Source of the DNA: Gammaproteobacteria bacterium
GTDB lineage: Bacteria > Pseudomonadota > Gammaproteobacteria > Steroidobacterales > Steroidobacteraceae
Reading direction: 5' to 3'
DNA length: 53,865 nt
Assembly (NCBI GenBank): GCA_025355645.1
Contig: JANXZG010000066.1
Coordinates: 1 to 53,865 of the forward strand
This document shows positions 7,401 through 15,778 of the stretch, piece by piece (within the stretch, counting starts at the first letter, position 1; the number at the start of each line of letters is the position of its first letter). Under the pieces are notes generated by a model. The model saw nothing but the letters and a program-made list of their open reading frames with translations. It had not been told where the DNA came from and did no database searches. The translations under genes were made by a program, and so were the position numbers.

Positions 7401-8159
7401 ATGGAAGACGGCGCAAAGCCATTGAGCGATATCCCGGCAATCAATCGTTTCCTGAGCTACTGCAGGATACGGACCGTACCGTCGAAAACAGTCATCATTC
7501 ATGCCGGGGACCTTCCCGACATTCTTTACTACATCATCAGTGGTTCGGTCGAAGTCATGATCGAGGACGAGGACGGCAACGAAATGGTGCTGGCCTACCT
7601 CAATAAGGGCCAGTTCTTTGGCGAGATGGGGCTGTTCTACGAACAGCCGACCCGTAGCGCCTGGGTACGCACACGCCAACAGGCTGAGCTTGCCGAAATG
7701 ACCTATCCACGCTTCCGGCAGATTGCTGCCGAAAGCCCGGGCCTGATTTTCGAGCTGGCAACACAGCTGGCGACTCGGCTCGACCGGACCAACAAGAAGC
7801 TCGGCGACCTCGCGTTTGTCGATGTGACGGGCCGCGTCGCGCACGCGATCATGGATCTGTGCGGCGAGCCCGATGCGATGACGCATCCGGAAGGGATGCA
7901 AATCAAGGTCAGTCGCCAGGAACTGTCACGGCTGGTCGGCTGTTCGCGCGAAATGGCAGGACGAGTGCTGAAGGTGCTTGAAGATCAGGGCCTGTTGCGC
8001 GCGACCGGCAAGACGATCGTGGTGTTCAACGCCCGGCCCAAGATCAAGACCCGCCCGCTGGTGGTCCCGGTCAAGGCTGGCACCGGTGCGGCAGTCGCGG
8101 CCAAAGCCACCGCGCGGCGCATGCCCGTTGATGATGAGGAAGAGGACGACGACGAGTAG
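7401..8159 (+). CDS. CRP/Clp-family transcriptional regulator with an acidic C-terminal tail
   Basis: This 252-residue regulator has an N-terminal cyclic-nucleotide-binding domain (ILYYIISGSVEVMIEDEDG and FFGEMGLFYEQPTRSAWVR, the phosphate-binding cassette with the conserved Arg-Ser pair). The C-terminal winged helix contains VSRQELSRLVGCSREMAGRVLKVLEDQGLL. It resembles Xanthomonas Clp and E. coli CRP; whether it binds cAMP or c-di-GMP cannot be told from sequence. Beyond the usual end (VVFNAR) it carries about 40 extra residues, Lys/Ala-rich then DDEEEDDDE. Start 7401 has GAGG 8 bp upstream; starts at 7377 and 7317 lack a ribosome binding site. Confidence 0.88.
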   Translation: MEDGAKPLSDIPAINRFLSYCRIRTVPSKTVIIHAGDLPDILYYIISGSVEVMIEDEDGNEMVLAYLNKGQFFGEMGLFYEQPTRSAWVRTRQQAELAEMTYPRFRQIAAESPGLIFELATQLATRLDRTNKKLGDLAFVDVTGRVAHAIMDLCGEPDAMTHPEGMQIKVSRQELSRLVGCSREMAGRVLKVLEDQGLLRATGKTIVVFNARPKIKTRPLVVPVKAGTGAAVAAKATARRMPVDDEEEDDDE

Positions 8160-8177
8160 TCGCCCCAAAAGCCGCGA

Positions 8178-8852
8178 TTATTTGCGGGCGCCGATCCCGA
8201 TCTGTTCGCGCAGCGCCTTGATGGTGGCCGTGTAGTCGGCTGCACCGAAGATCGCGGTGCCCGACACGAATGCATCCGCGCCCGCTCGCGCGACATCTGC
8301 GGCATTTTCGATCTTGATTCCGCCGTCGACCTCCAGGTGAATGTCCCTGCCACAGGCGCTGATGCGCTTTCGTACGTCGGCGAGTTTCTGAAGCGCGGAT
8401 GGAATGAACTTCTGGCCGCCAAAGCCGGGATTCACCGACATGACCAGGATCAGGTCCAGTTTGTCGATCACGTAGTCCAGCCAGTCGAGGGGCGTGGCGG
8501 GGTTCAGCACCAGACCCGGCCGGCAGCCCGAATCGCGGATCAGCTGGATGGTGCGATCGACGTGGCCGGTGGCCTCGGGATGAAAGCTGATCGTGGTGGC
8601 GCCGGCCTTGGCGAAGTCGCCGACCAGCCGATCCACCGGGGAGACCATCAGGTGCACATCGATCGGCGCCGTGATGCCGCTCCGGCGCAGTGCCTCGCAC
8701 ACGACCGGACCCACGGTCAGGTTCGGCACGTAGTGATTGTCCATGACGTCGAAGTGAATCCAGTCGGCACCCGCCTGCAAAACCGAGCGGACCTCATCAC
8801 CGAGGCGGGCAAAATCCGCGGACAATATCGAGGCGGCGATGATCGGTTTCAT
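8178..8852 (-). CDS. rpe: Ribulose-phosphate 3-epimerase
   Basis: This 224-residue TIM-barrel enzyme interconverts ribulose 5-phosphate and xylulose 5-phosphate. It begins [17 protein letters not shown] and contains the metal-site segments [16 protein letters not shown] and DVHLMV, the SFHPEA strand, [12 protein letters not shown] and the late VDGGI loop. The start at 8852 is the family start; the longer open frame upstream enters djlA. The gene converges with the Clp-like regulator, 18 bp between stops. Confidence 0.96.
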   Translation of the reverse strand: MKPIIAASILSADFARLGDEVRSVLQAGADWIHFDVMDNHYVPNLTVGPVVCEALRRSGITAPIDVHLMVSPVDRLVGDFAKAGATTISFHPEATGHVDRTIQLIRDSGCRPGLVLNPATPLDWLDYVIDKLDLILVMSVNPGFGGQKFIPSALQKLADVRKRISACGRDIHLEVDGGIKIENAADVARAGADAFVSGTAIFGAADYTATIKALREQIGIGARK

Positions 8853-8868
8853 GGATGATTCGAGTTTA

Positions 8869-9645
8869 TCATCGCATGCCCCGCGCTGCCCGGATCGCCT
8901 CATACGCTTCCTGGATGCGCTGGGTCTTTTCCTTGGCCACTTGCGCCATCGACTCGGGCAGGCCATTTGCGACCAGCTTGTCCGGATGATGGCGGCTCAT
9001 CTGGCGCCGGTACGCCAGGGTTACCTCCTGGTCGCTCGCGCCGGGCTCGACCTCCAGTTCCGCGTAGCTGTCGTTCAACGCATCAGGTCCCGCCCTTCGA
9101 TCGCGCGAGCGCAGTGCCGCCTCCATGCGTGCGAACTCAAGTTCCGACATGCCCAGCCGCTGCGCCACCCGCGTCAGGATCGCGCGCGCCGGCGGCGAGA
9201 GCCCGTTACCGGCGAGCGCTGCGCGCAACTGGAATTCAACAAAGGCGCGCAGTACGTCATGGCGCATGCCGCACACCTCGCGCAGCCGCTCGATGCCAAG
9301 CTCGACATCGTAGGCAGGGGATTTCCCGGCCTGGAAACAGGCGATGGCAAGGCTCACTTCATTGGGTCCGAGGTTCAGCTGCTGCATCAGGCGACGCGCC
9401 GCCTCGATCTCAGCTTCCGAAACGCGGCCGTCGGATTTTGCGACATGACCCATCAGCTCGAAGGTCGTGCGAAAGAACACGTCCGATATTCCGCCGGAAT
9501 CGGCGGCGTAGCCTGCGCCGCCCGAACGGGCGCCGAGGGCCTGCCTGATCGCAAAGCCGACGATCAACCCGAGGACGACGCCCCAGGGCCTCCTGGTGAT
9601 GAGGAACCCGATTACGGCCGATATAAGCGCCCATTCCCATGTCAT
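8869..9645 (-). CDS. djlA: DjlA-type membrane-anchored J-domain co-chaperone
   Basis: This 258-residue protein has one N-terminal transmembrane helix (about residues 6-36, [12 protein letters not shown] then [11 protein letters not shown]). A TerB-like helical domain (about 55-180, [20 protein letters not shown]) is followed by a C-terminal J domain whose catalytic tripeptide is intact ([12 protein letters not shown]). DjlA stimulates DnaK at the inner membrane. The start at 9645 gives the expected membrane anchor directly; the open frame to 9795 has no better start. It is 16 bp upstream of rpe and divergent from purC. Confidence 0.9.
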   Translation of the reverse strand: MTWEWALISAVIGFLITRRPWGVVLGLIVGFAIRQALGARSGGAGYAADSGGISDVFFRTTFELMGHVAKSDGRVSEAEIEAARRLMQQLNLGPNEVSLAIACFQAGKSPAYDVELGIERLREVCGMRHDVLRAFVEFQLRAALAGNGLSPPARAILTRVAQRLGMSELEFARMEAALRSRDRRAGPDALNDSYAELEVEPGASDQEVTLAYRRQMSRHHPDKLVANGLPESMAQVAKEKTQRIQEAYEAIRAARGMR

Positions 9646-9721
9646 TCGCGTTGACCTATGCAATCTGCGCCGCCACAATCGGCTGCCGACCCAATGGTAG
9701 CAGCAGGCAGGCTCCCTTAAA

Positions 9722-10621
9722 GTGCAACAGCAAGCCCCTTCAGCGCCGCTCTTCGAGTCGCGGCTCAAGAACTTCAAAAAAATACACCAGGGCAAGGTCC
9801 GCGATATTTACGAAGTCGACGCTGAGCACATGCTGATCGTGACCACCGATCGGCTGTCTGCGTTTGACGTAATCATGTCCGAGCCGATTCCACACAAGGG
9901 CGAAGTGCTGACGCAGATCTCGCTGTTCTGGTTCGCGCGCACGCGCCAGATCATCCCCAACCACCTGTCTGACCTGCGCATCGAGGATATTGTCACGGAT
10001 GCAGCGGAGCGAGCGCAGCTCGCCGGGCGATCGATGATCGTCAGGCGCCTGCGCGCATTGCCCCTCGAAGCGGTCGTGCGCGGGTATCTGAGCGGCTCCG
10101 GCTTCAAGGACTACCAGAAAACGCAAGCGGTCTGTGGCATCGCCTTGCCGGCGGGCCTCAGGATGGCCGATCGCCTGCCGCAGCCGATATTTACCCCGGC
10201 TTCCAAGGCGCCTGCCGGCCATCACGATGAAAACATCGATTTTGCTGCCGTCGTGACGCTCGCCGGCAATGACATCGCGCAGCAGGTCAGGCGCGTGGCT
10301 GTGGAGCTGTACGAGTTCGCGGCGCTTCATGCAAGGGCGCGCGACATCATTATTGCCGACACGAAATTCGAATTCGGGCTGGATGGCACGGGACGCCTCA
10401 CGCTGATCGATGAGGCCCTGACTCCCGACTCTTCGCGCTTCTGGCCGGTCGAGTCCTACCAGCCGGGCACGAGTCCGCCGAGCTTTGACAAGCAGTACGT
10501 GCGCGACTACCTCGAATCGCTGCACTGGGACAAGCAGCCGCCGCCACCACCCCTGCCTGCCGAGGTGATCGAGCGCACCAGCGCGAATTACCGGCGGGCG
10601 TACGCGCTGCTGACCGCCTGA
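9722..10621 (+). CDS. purC: Phosphoribosylaminoimidazole-succinocarboxamide synthase, long form
   Basis: SAICAR synthase couples aspartate to CAIR with ATP in purine synthesis. At 299 residues it belongs to the long (yeast-like) class rather than the roughly 237-residue E. coli class. Visible motifs include KIHQGKVRDIYEV, TTDRLSAFDVIM, VVRGYLSGSGFKDY, IIADTKFEFG and LIDEALTPDSSRFW. The C-terminus ends in a proline-rich stretch and YRRAYALLT. The frame begins with GTG at 9722. The gene ends 3 bp from the convergent pmbA. purE and purK follow about 2 kb on, also on the plus strand. Confidence 0.96.
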   Translation: MQQQAPSAPLFESRLKNFKKIHQGKVRDIYEVDAEHMLIVTTDRLSAFDVIMSEPIPHKGEVLTQISLFWFARTRQIIPNHLSDLRIEDIVTDAAERAQLAGRSMIVRRLRALPLEAVVRGYLSGSGFKDYQKTQAVCGIALPAGLRMADRLPQPIFTPASKAPAGHHDENIDFAAVVTLAGNDIAQQVRRVAVELYEFAALHARARDIIIADTKFEFGLDGTGRLTLIDEALTPDSSRFWPVESYQPGTSPPSFDKQYVRDYLESLHWDKQPPPPPLPAEVIERTSANYRRAYALLTA

Positions 10622-10624
10622 GGG

Positions 10625-11950
10625 TCACGCCCCGGCGATCGTCATCTCCTCGAGCAGCACGGAGCCGATGCGCACGCCGCCGCGCGCATCGACATCATCG
10701 CCGACCGCCACGATCCCGCGCAGCATTGCGGCCAGGTTTCCGGCAATCGTGACCTCCGCTACGGGGTACTGGATCACGCCACCCTCGACCCAGTAACCGG
10801 CCGCGCCACGCGAATAATCGCCGGTTACAATATTGATGCCCTGCCCCATCAGCTCGGTCACGATGAGTCCGGTATGAAGCTGCGACATCAGCTCCGCGTA
10901 ACCGCCACGCTGCGTCGGCGCAACGACCAGGTTATGCGGGCCGCCGGCATTGCCCGTGGTTTGCAGCCCGAGCTTGCGGCCCGAGTAGCTCGACAATATG
11001 TAGCCGGTCAATATGCCGCCTTGCACGAGCTCTCGGTCATGCGTCGCGACTCCCTCCTGGTCAAATGCTGCACTGAGCGCGGCCTTCGGAATGTGCGGCC
11101 GCTCGGCAATGGAAAATCCCTCTGGAAACACCTGCGTGCCCGCGGCATTGAGCAGGAAGGATGACTGCCGGTACTGGCTGCTGCCGCGTATCGCTGCGGT
11201 GAAGTGGCCAATGAGGCCGCGCGCGATTTCGGGGACGAGCAGCACCGGGGCGCGGCGCGTGCTGAGCTTGCGCGGCGAGAGCCGTGCAATCGTACGGCGC
11301 GCACTCTCGCGGCCCACCGCCTCGGCGCTCTCCAGCTCGCGCCAGTCGCGCGAGGTGGTGTACCAGTAGTCGCGCTGCATCTCATCGCCCGTGCCGGCGA
11401 GCACAGCGCAGCTCAAAGTGTGCGAGGTGGTCGGATAGCCCCCTAGGAACCCATGGGTATTGCCATAAAGGTGCAGGCCCCGGTGCGTGGCGAGCGAGGC
11501 GCCTTCGGAGTTGTTGATGCGCTGATCGAAGCCACGCGCCGCCGCTTCGCAGGCCTTGGCAAGTTCGATACCCTGCTCCGCATTGACATCCCAGGGATGG
11601 AACAGGTCAAGATCGGCTCGCTGCTGCGCCATCAGTGCAGCGTCAGCAAGGCCGGCAAAGGAGTCCTCGGCGGTGAACCTCGCGATGCTGCAGGCCTTGG
11701 CCACGGTCGCCACGATGGCGTTAGGCGAGAAATCTGCCGTGCTCGCCGATCCCTTGCGCTGGCCAAAATAGACCGTAACCCCCATGCTGCGGTCGCGCTG
11801 GTGCTCCAGCGTCTCGACCTCGCCCAGGCGTACGCTGACCGAAAGTCCCGTGTCCTGGCTGACCGCGGCCTCGGCCTGCGAGGCGCCACGCGTTTTCGCC
11901 TCGGCAAGCGCAAGCTCGATGATCGATTCAAGGTCCGGCACGAGGGCCAT
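10625..11950 (-). CDS. pmbA: Metalloprotease subunit PmbA (TldE)
   Basis: This 441-residue protein is the PmbA/TldE half of the TldD/E heterodimeric protease, which matures some peptides and degrades unfolded ones. It shows LGEVETLEHQRDRSMGVTVYFG early, ASTADFSPNAI, the LLVPEIARGLIGHF segment and a GYWVEGG-PVAEVTIAGN end. Unlike TldD it lacks the HExxxH metal motif, as expected for this subunit. The start at 11950 (MALVPDLESI) is preferred; the frame stays open to 12340 but that part overlaps darP on the other strand. tldD is encoded 5 kb away in the same direction. Confidence 0.94.
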   Translation of the reverse strand: MALVPDLESIIELALAEAKTRGASQAEAAVSQDTGLSVSVRLGEVETLEHQRDRSMGVTVYFGQRKGSASTADFSPNAIVATVAKACSIARFTAEDSFAGLADAALMAQQRADLDLFHPWDVNAEQGIELAKACEAAARGFDQRINNSEGASLATHRGLHLYGNTHGFLGGYPTTSHTLSCAVLAGTGDEMQRDYWYTTSRDWRELESAEAVGRESARRTIARLSPRKLSTRRAPVLLVPEIARGLIGHFTAAIRGSSQYRQSSFLLNAAGTQVFPEGFSIAERPHIPKAALSAAFDQEGVATHDRELVQGGILTGYILSSYSGRKLGLQTTGNAGGPHNLVVAPTQRGGYAELMSQLHTGLIVTELMGQGINIVTGDYSRGAAGYWVEGGVIQYPVAEVTIAGNLAAMLRGIVAVGDDVDARGGVRIGSVLLEEMTIAGA

Positions 11951-12013
11951 GGGCACTCCAGGTAAAGTCTGTTGAGGATTCTGTTCGGCGATTCTACCGG
12001 CCCGGGTGATAGC

Positions 12014-12556
12014 ATGGGCAATATGACGAACATGGAAGGAACCCTGGATCCTGGCGAAACCGAGGAGGAACGCCTGAGCAAGAGCGCCCGCAAACGCGAG
12101 GCGGCGGCCCTGCAAGACCTGGGCGTACAGCTGTCCGCCCTGCCCGACCAGGAGATCAAGGAACTCGGCCTGCCGGATACGCTGTTCATTGCGTTGCGCG
12201 CGCTGCGCCGCTTGCCATCGCATGGTGCGCAGGTGCGCCAGCGCCAGTACATCGGCAAGCTGATGCGCCAAATCGATCCGGCACCGGTGCTCGCGAAGCT
12301 GGCCGAGCGCAAGCAGCGGCATGATACCGAAATCCGCCACTTCCAGATCATCGAGCGCTGGCGCGACCGGCTACTGGCTTTAGGCGAGCCCGCGCCCGGC
12401 AGCGCTGCGATCGACGAATTGCTGGCAGATTTCCCCGCGGCGGACCGGGCCACGCTGAACCGGCTGGTAGAAAAGGCCGGGCGCGAACGCGCCGAGCAGC
12501 GCTCCCCGGTCGCGGCACGCGAGCTCTTTGCTTATTTGCGGCAATTGCTGGGCTAG
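12014..12556 (+). CDS. darP: DarP (YjgA) ribosome-associated protein
   Basis: This 180-residue all-helical protein belongs to the YjgA/DUF615 family. It has SKSARKREAAALQDLGVQL, the central LRRLPSHGAQVRQRQYIGKLMR and a C-terminal LFAYLRQLL. DarP associates with late 50S precursors in E. coli. It is divergent from pmbA, the usual arrangement. Starts at 12014 (used) and 12023 are both possible; the open frame back to 11972 would reach into the divergent promoter region. Confidence 0.92.
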   Translation: MGNMTNMEGTLDPGETEEERLSKSARKREAAALQDLGVQLSALPDQEIKELGLPDTLFIALRALRRLPSHGAQVRQRQYIGKLMRQIDPAPVLAKLAERKQRHDTEIRHFQIIERWRDRLLALGEPAPGSAAIDELLADFPAADRATLNRLVEKAGRERAEQRSPVAARELFAYLRQLLG

Positions 12557-12580
12557 CGGCTTTTGGTAGACTTCTAGGCC

Positions 12581-13072
12581 ATGACAGCGCTGGTTGGAAT
12601 CATCATGGGCTCCTCGTCCGACTGGGAGACGATGCAGGGTGCAGCCGAGCAGCTGACCGCCCTCGGCATTGCTCACGAGGTGCGCGTGGTCTCGGCGCAC
12701 CGGACCCCGGACCTGCTGTTTGAGTATGCGGCATCAGCGCGCGCGCGGGGACTGAAGGCCATTATTGCCGGCGCCGGTGGCGCCGCGCACCTGCCCGGCA
12801 TGACGGCGGCCAAGACCTCCGTGCCGGTACTCGGCGTCCCGGTCCGCTCCAAGGATCTCGGCGGGCTGGATTCGCTGCTGTCCATCGCACAGATGCCAGG
12901 CGGCATTCCGGTCGCGACTTTTGCCATCGGGCCAGCCGGCGCGCGCAACGCCGCCTTGTTCGCGGCTGCCATGCTCGCGAACGAGTCGGCCAGCATTCGC
13001 AGCGCTCTTGATGCGTTCCGCAAGGCGCAGACCGAGGCGGTCCTGGCCAAGCCGGATCCGCGCCAAACTTGA
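12581..13072 (+). CDS. purE: N5-carboxyaminoimidazole ribonucleotide mutase
   Basis: This 163-residue class I PurE converts N5-CAIR to CAIR. It contains [13 protein letters not shown], the VVSAHRTPD active-site loop with the catalytic His, [14 protein letters not shown] and [19 protein letters not shown]. The presence of purK immediately after it supports the mutase rather than the class II carboxylase. The stop overlaps the purK start by 4 bp (TTGA), indicating translational coupling. Confidence 0.97.
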   Translation: MTALVGIIMGSSSDWETMQGAAEQLTALGIAHEVRVVSAHRTPDLLFEYAASARARGLKAIIAGAGGAAHLPGMTAAKTSVPVLGVPVRSKDLGGLDSLLSIAQMPGGIPVATFAIGPAGARNAALFAAAMLANESASIRSALDAFRKAQTEAVLAKPDPRQT

Positions 13073-14175
13073 GTCGGCGACGATATTCACGCGTTGGCAT
13101 TGTCGGTGCCGGGCAATTGGGACGCATGCTCGCGCTCGCCGCTTATCCGCTCGGCCTGCAATGCGAATTCCTGGACCGCGACGCCGCGACCCCCGGCGGT
13201 CAGGTAGCGCCGATCCTGGTCGGCGAACTCGATGATGCGCAAAAGCTCAAGCAACTTGCAGCGCGCGTCGATGTGCTGACTTTCGACTGGGAAAATATTT
13301 CCGGCGAGGCACTCGCGCCATTGCGCCGGCTGACCCGCATCCGGCCTTCACCCATGGCGCTGCGAATATCACAAGACCGGCTGCACGAAAAAGCCCTGTT
13401 CACGAAGTTAAGCATCCCGGTGGCACCGCACGCCGCAGTCGACACGCAGCGGCAACTGGAGCGGGCCCTGTCGCGCCTGGGCCTGCCAGGGGTGCTGAAG
13501 ACGCGCCGCTTCGGCTACGATGGCAAGGGCCAGGCGCTGATCCGCAGTGGCGCGGACGCACAGGCCGCGTGGGCGCGCCTCGCAGGCGAAGCGCTGATTT
13601 ATGAGGCATTTCAGCCATTCAGCCGCGAGGTTTCGATCATTGGCGCGCGCTCCGCGCGCGGCGAGGTGGCATATTACCCCCTGGCGGCCAACACCCATCA
13701 GGACGGCATCCTGCGCTATAGCGTCGCTCCGTACTCGAATCGCCGGCTCGAGAAGGCCGCGGCCGTATACTTGAGGCGGGTCATGCGAGCGCTGGATTAC
13801 GTCGGCGTGCTGGCCGTGGAATTTTTCGTTGTGGGGGGCAGGCTGGTAGCCAACGAGATGGCGCCGCGCGTGCATAACTCCGGGCACTGGACGATTGAGG
13901 GTTGCGTGACGAGCCAATTTGAGAATCATTTACGCGCCATATGCGACCTGCCCCTCGGCAGCACGCGCACGCTAGGCGCGGCTGCGATGATCAACTTCCT
14001 GGGTACCATGCCCTCGCGCGAGCGCCTGCTGGACATCGAGGGCCTGAGTTATCATGACTATGGCAAGGCACCGCGCGCCGGTCGCAAGCTTGGGCATTGC
14101 ACGATCCTGAAGAGCCGAGTCGCGGACCGCAACCGGGCGCTCAGGCAGGTTCTTTCCCTGGTCGAGTGGACCTGA
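13069..14175 (+). CDS. purK: N5-carboxyaminoimidazole ribonucleotide synthase
   Basis: This 368-residue ATP-grasp enzyme makes N5-CAIR from AIR, bicarbonate and ATP. N-terminal [61 protein letters not shown] and the late [17 protein letters not shown] are diagnostic. The start is a TTG at 13069 overlapping the purE stop; there is no usable ATG nearby. The C-terminal [17 protein letters not shown] is intact. The AAA-FHA gene begins 3 bp after its stop, so the three genes probably share one transcript. Confidence 0.96.
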   Translation: MSRRRYSRVGIVGAGQLGRMLALAAYPLGLQCEFLDRDAATPGGQVAPILVGELDDAQKLKQLAARVDVLTFDWENISGEALAPLRRLTRIRPSPMALRISQDRLHEKALFTKLSIPVAPHAAVDTQRQLERALSRLGLPGVLKTRRFGYDGKGQALIRSGADAQAAWARLAGEALIYEAFQPFSREVSIIGARSARGEVAYYPLAANTHQDGILRYSVAPYSNRRLEKAAAVYLRRVMRALDYVGVLAVEFFVVGGRLVANEMAPRVHNSGHWTIEGCVTSQFENHLRAICDLPLGSTRTLGAAAMINFLGTMPSRERLLDIEGLSYHDYGKAPRAGRKLGHCTILKSRVADRNRALRQVLSLVEWT

Positions 14176-14178
14176 GCG

Positions 14179-15561
14179 ATGTATCTCGACCTATTTCAGC
14201 TATCCGAGTTGCCGTTCCGCCTGAGCCCGGACCCGTCTTTCCTGTATCTGAGCAAGCAGCATGCGCGCGCCAAGGCGTACATGGAATCGACGATCTGGTT
14301 TACCGACGGCTTTGTCGTCATCAGCGGCGAGATTGGCGCCGGCAAGACGACGCTGATCGAGACGTTCCTGCACGAACTGCAGAAAGATGTCGTTGTTGCG
14401 CAGATCAACCAGACACAGCTGACCCCGACCGGTTTCCTGCAAAGCGTGCTGGTGCAATTCGGGTTCTCCCCGTTCCAGATGAAAAAGGCAGAGTGCATTG
14501 CGACGCTCAATGAGTTCCTGATCGAACAGCATGCGGCCGGGCGCAGGGTCATGCTAATCATTGACGAGGCGCAGAACCTCAGCAGCCGCGTGCTGGAGGA
14601 GGTACGCATGCTCTCGGGGATCGAGACGACCAAGGAAAAAGTGCTGCGGATCATCCTCGCCGGGCAACCCGAACTCAATCAGAAACTCAATTCGCCGGAG
14701 CTGATGCAACTCGCGCAGCGAGTGCGCCTTCGTTTTCACCTGACCCCCTTGTCGGATGTTGAGACCGGCGCCTACATCGACCATCGGCTGGAGGTAGCGG
14801 GCTCCCATGGCCGGCATATTTTCGACACGGATGCTTACCCGCTGATCTATCGCTACACGGGCGGCGTGCCGCGCCTCATCAACTCGTTATGCGACACGGC
14901 CATGCTGGCGGCCTTCAACGCAGGCACCGATAGCGTGTCGATGGCCCACGTCGAGGAGGCGGCCCGCGAGATGCAATGGAAGGAGCAGTCCGTGGAGAGC
15001 AATCGCCCCCACACTCGCGCCCTCAGCAAAGCGGCCGCCGCCGCCGCCGCAGCAGCAGCGGCAACCCCGGCGCAATCGCCAGCGCAATCGCCAGCGCAAT
15101 CGCCAGTGCAATCGCCAGCGTTGCCCGAACCGGAGCCCAACGTTACGCTTGCGCGCATATTTGTCGCGCATGAAGGAGAGACCTTCCTTGAGCAGGAACT
15201 GAAGCCGGGTCGGCTCGTGATCGGGCGCACAATCGAAAACGACATCCAGATCGACAGCGCCTTTATCAGCCGGCACCACTGCCAGATCACAACGCGCGCT
15301 GATACGTGCATGATCGAAGATCTGAACAGCACCAACGGCATCTACGTGCAGTCAAAGCGCGTTCGCAAGTACAACCTCAACGACGGCGACGTTGTGCAAA
15401 TAGGCCAGCATGAAATCATGTATATGGACGAGCGCGTGCCTCGGCGCGCCGACGCAACTGGGGAGCATCGTCAGCCCACGCCGGATGAACGGCCCATAGA
15501 TCAAGCTGCCGCGGATGAACGCCCCATGGATCAATCCGCCGAGGATGACGAGTCGGAATAA
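14179..15561 (+). CDS. ExeA-like AAA ATPase fused to a C-terminal FHA domain
   Basis: This 460-residue protein has three parts. Residues 1-270 are an ExeA/GspA-type AAA ATPase (MYLDLFQLSELPFRLSPDP, Walker A GEIGAGKTT at about 50-58, Walker B VMLIIDEAQN, sensor RIILAGQPEL, and VPRLINSLCDTAML). Residues about 280-325 are a low-complexity linker of poly-Ala then QSPA repeats. Residues about 328-420 form an FHA domain (VIGRTIENDIQI, FISRHHCQI, IEDLNSTNGIYVQ). A polar DERP-rich tail follows. ExeA-like ATPases act in envelope export or polysaccharide assembly; FHA domains read phosphothreonine. The function here is unknown. It follows purK by 3 bp. Confidence 0.85.
   Translation: MYLDLFQLSELPFRLSPDPSFLYLSKQHARAKAYMESTIWFTDGFVVISGEIGAGKTTLIETFLHELQKDVVVAQINQTQLTPTGFLQSVLVQFGFSPFQMKKAECIATLNEFLIEQHAAGRRVMLIIDEAQNLSSRVLEEVRMLSGIETTKEKVLRIILAGQPELNQKLNSPELMQLAQRVRLRFHLTPLSDVETGAYIDHRLEVAGSHGRHIFDTDAYPLIYRYTGGVPRLINSLCDTAMLAAFNAGTDSVSMAHVEEAAREMQWKEQSVESNRPHTRALSKAAAAAAAAAAATPAQSPAQSPAQSPVQSPALPEPEPNVTLARIFVAHEGETFLEQELKPGRLVIGRTIENDIQIDSAFISRHHCQITTRADTCMIEDLNSTNGIYVQSKRVRKYNLNDGDVVQIGQHEIMYMDERVPRRADATGEHRQPTPDERPIDQAAADERPMDQSAEDDESE
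15070..15117 (+). repeat. Four tandem 12-bp repeats coding the QSPA linker
   Basis: The unit GCGCAATCGCCA is repeated four times in frame (one base differs in the last copy), coding Ala-Gln-Ser-Pro. It directly follows a poly-Ala tract made of GCC/GCA codons and forms the linker between the ATPase and FHA domains. Copy number is likely to vary between strains. Confidence 0.85.
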
Positions 15562-15569
15562 GGCGCGGG

Positions 15570-15778
15570 TTAGACGCCGCCGATCGCTTTTACCGCCGTC
15601 ATAGCATCGGCAATCGCCGGCACCACCCGCGCCGCGGCTGCCTCATCCGTGAATGGCCGCGCCGGTATCTTCGCGCCCGGCTGCAGGCAGGACCAGCCGG
15701 CAAAATTGACCGGAGTGGGCAATTTGTGAGAGTACTTAGCCGCCCGGATTAGCGCTGTGCGACCAGCCCGTCTTTGCT
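15570..15778 (-). pseudogene. Coding-like C-terminal fragment, unidentified
   Basis: A minus-strand frame ending with TAA at 15570-15572 reads like a protein C-terminus (NFAGWSCLQPGAKIPARPF, then DEAAAARVVPAIADAM and AVKAIGGV). It has no start codon before it overlaps the end of the S74 protein gene in another frame. It may be the tail of a gene whose front was deleted when the S74 gene arrived. I do not recognise the family. It could also be chance coding appearance in GC-rich DNA. Confidence 0.3.

Noticed and set aside
15001..15120. CRISPR-like or satellite repeat
   Set aside because: The 12-bp units are contiguous, in frame and lie inside the AAA-FHA coding sequence; there are no spacers.
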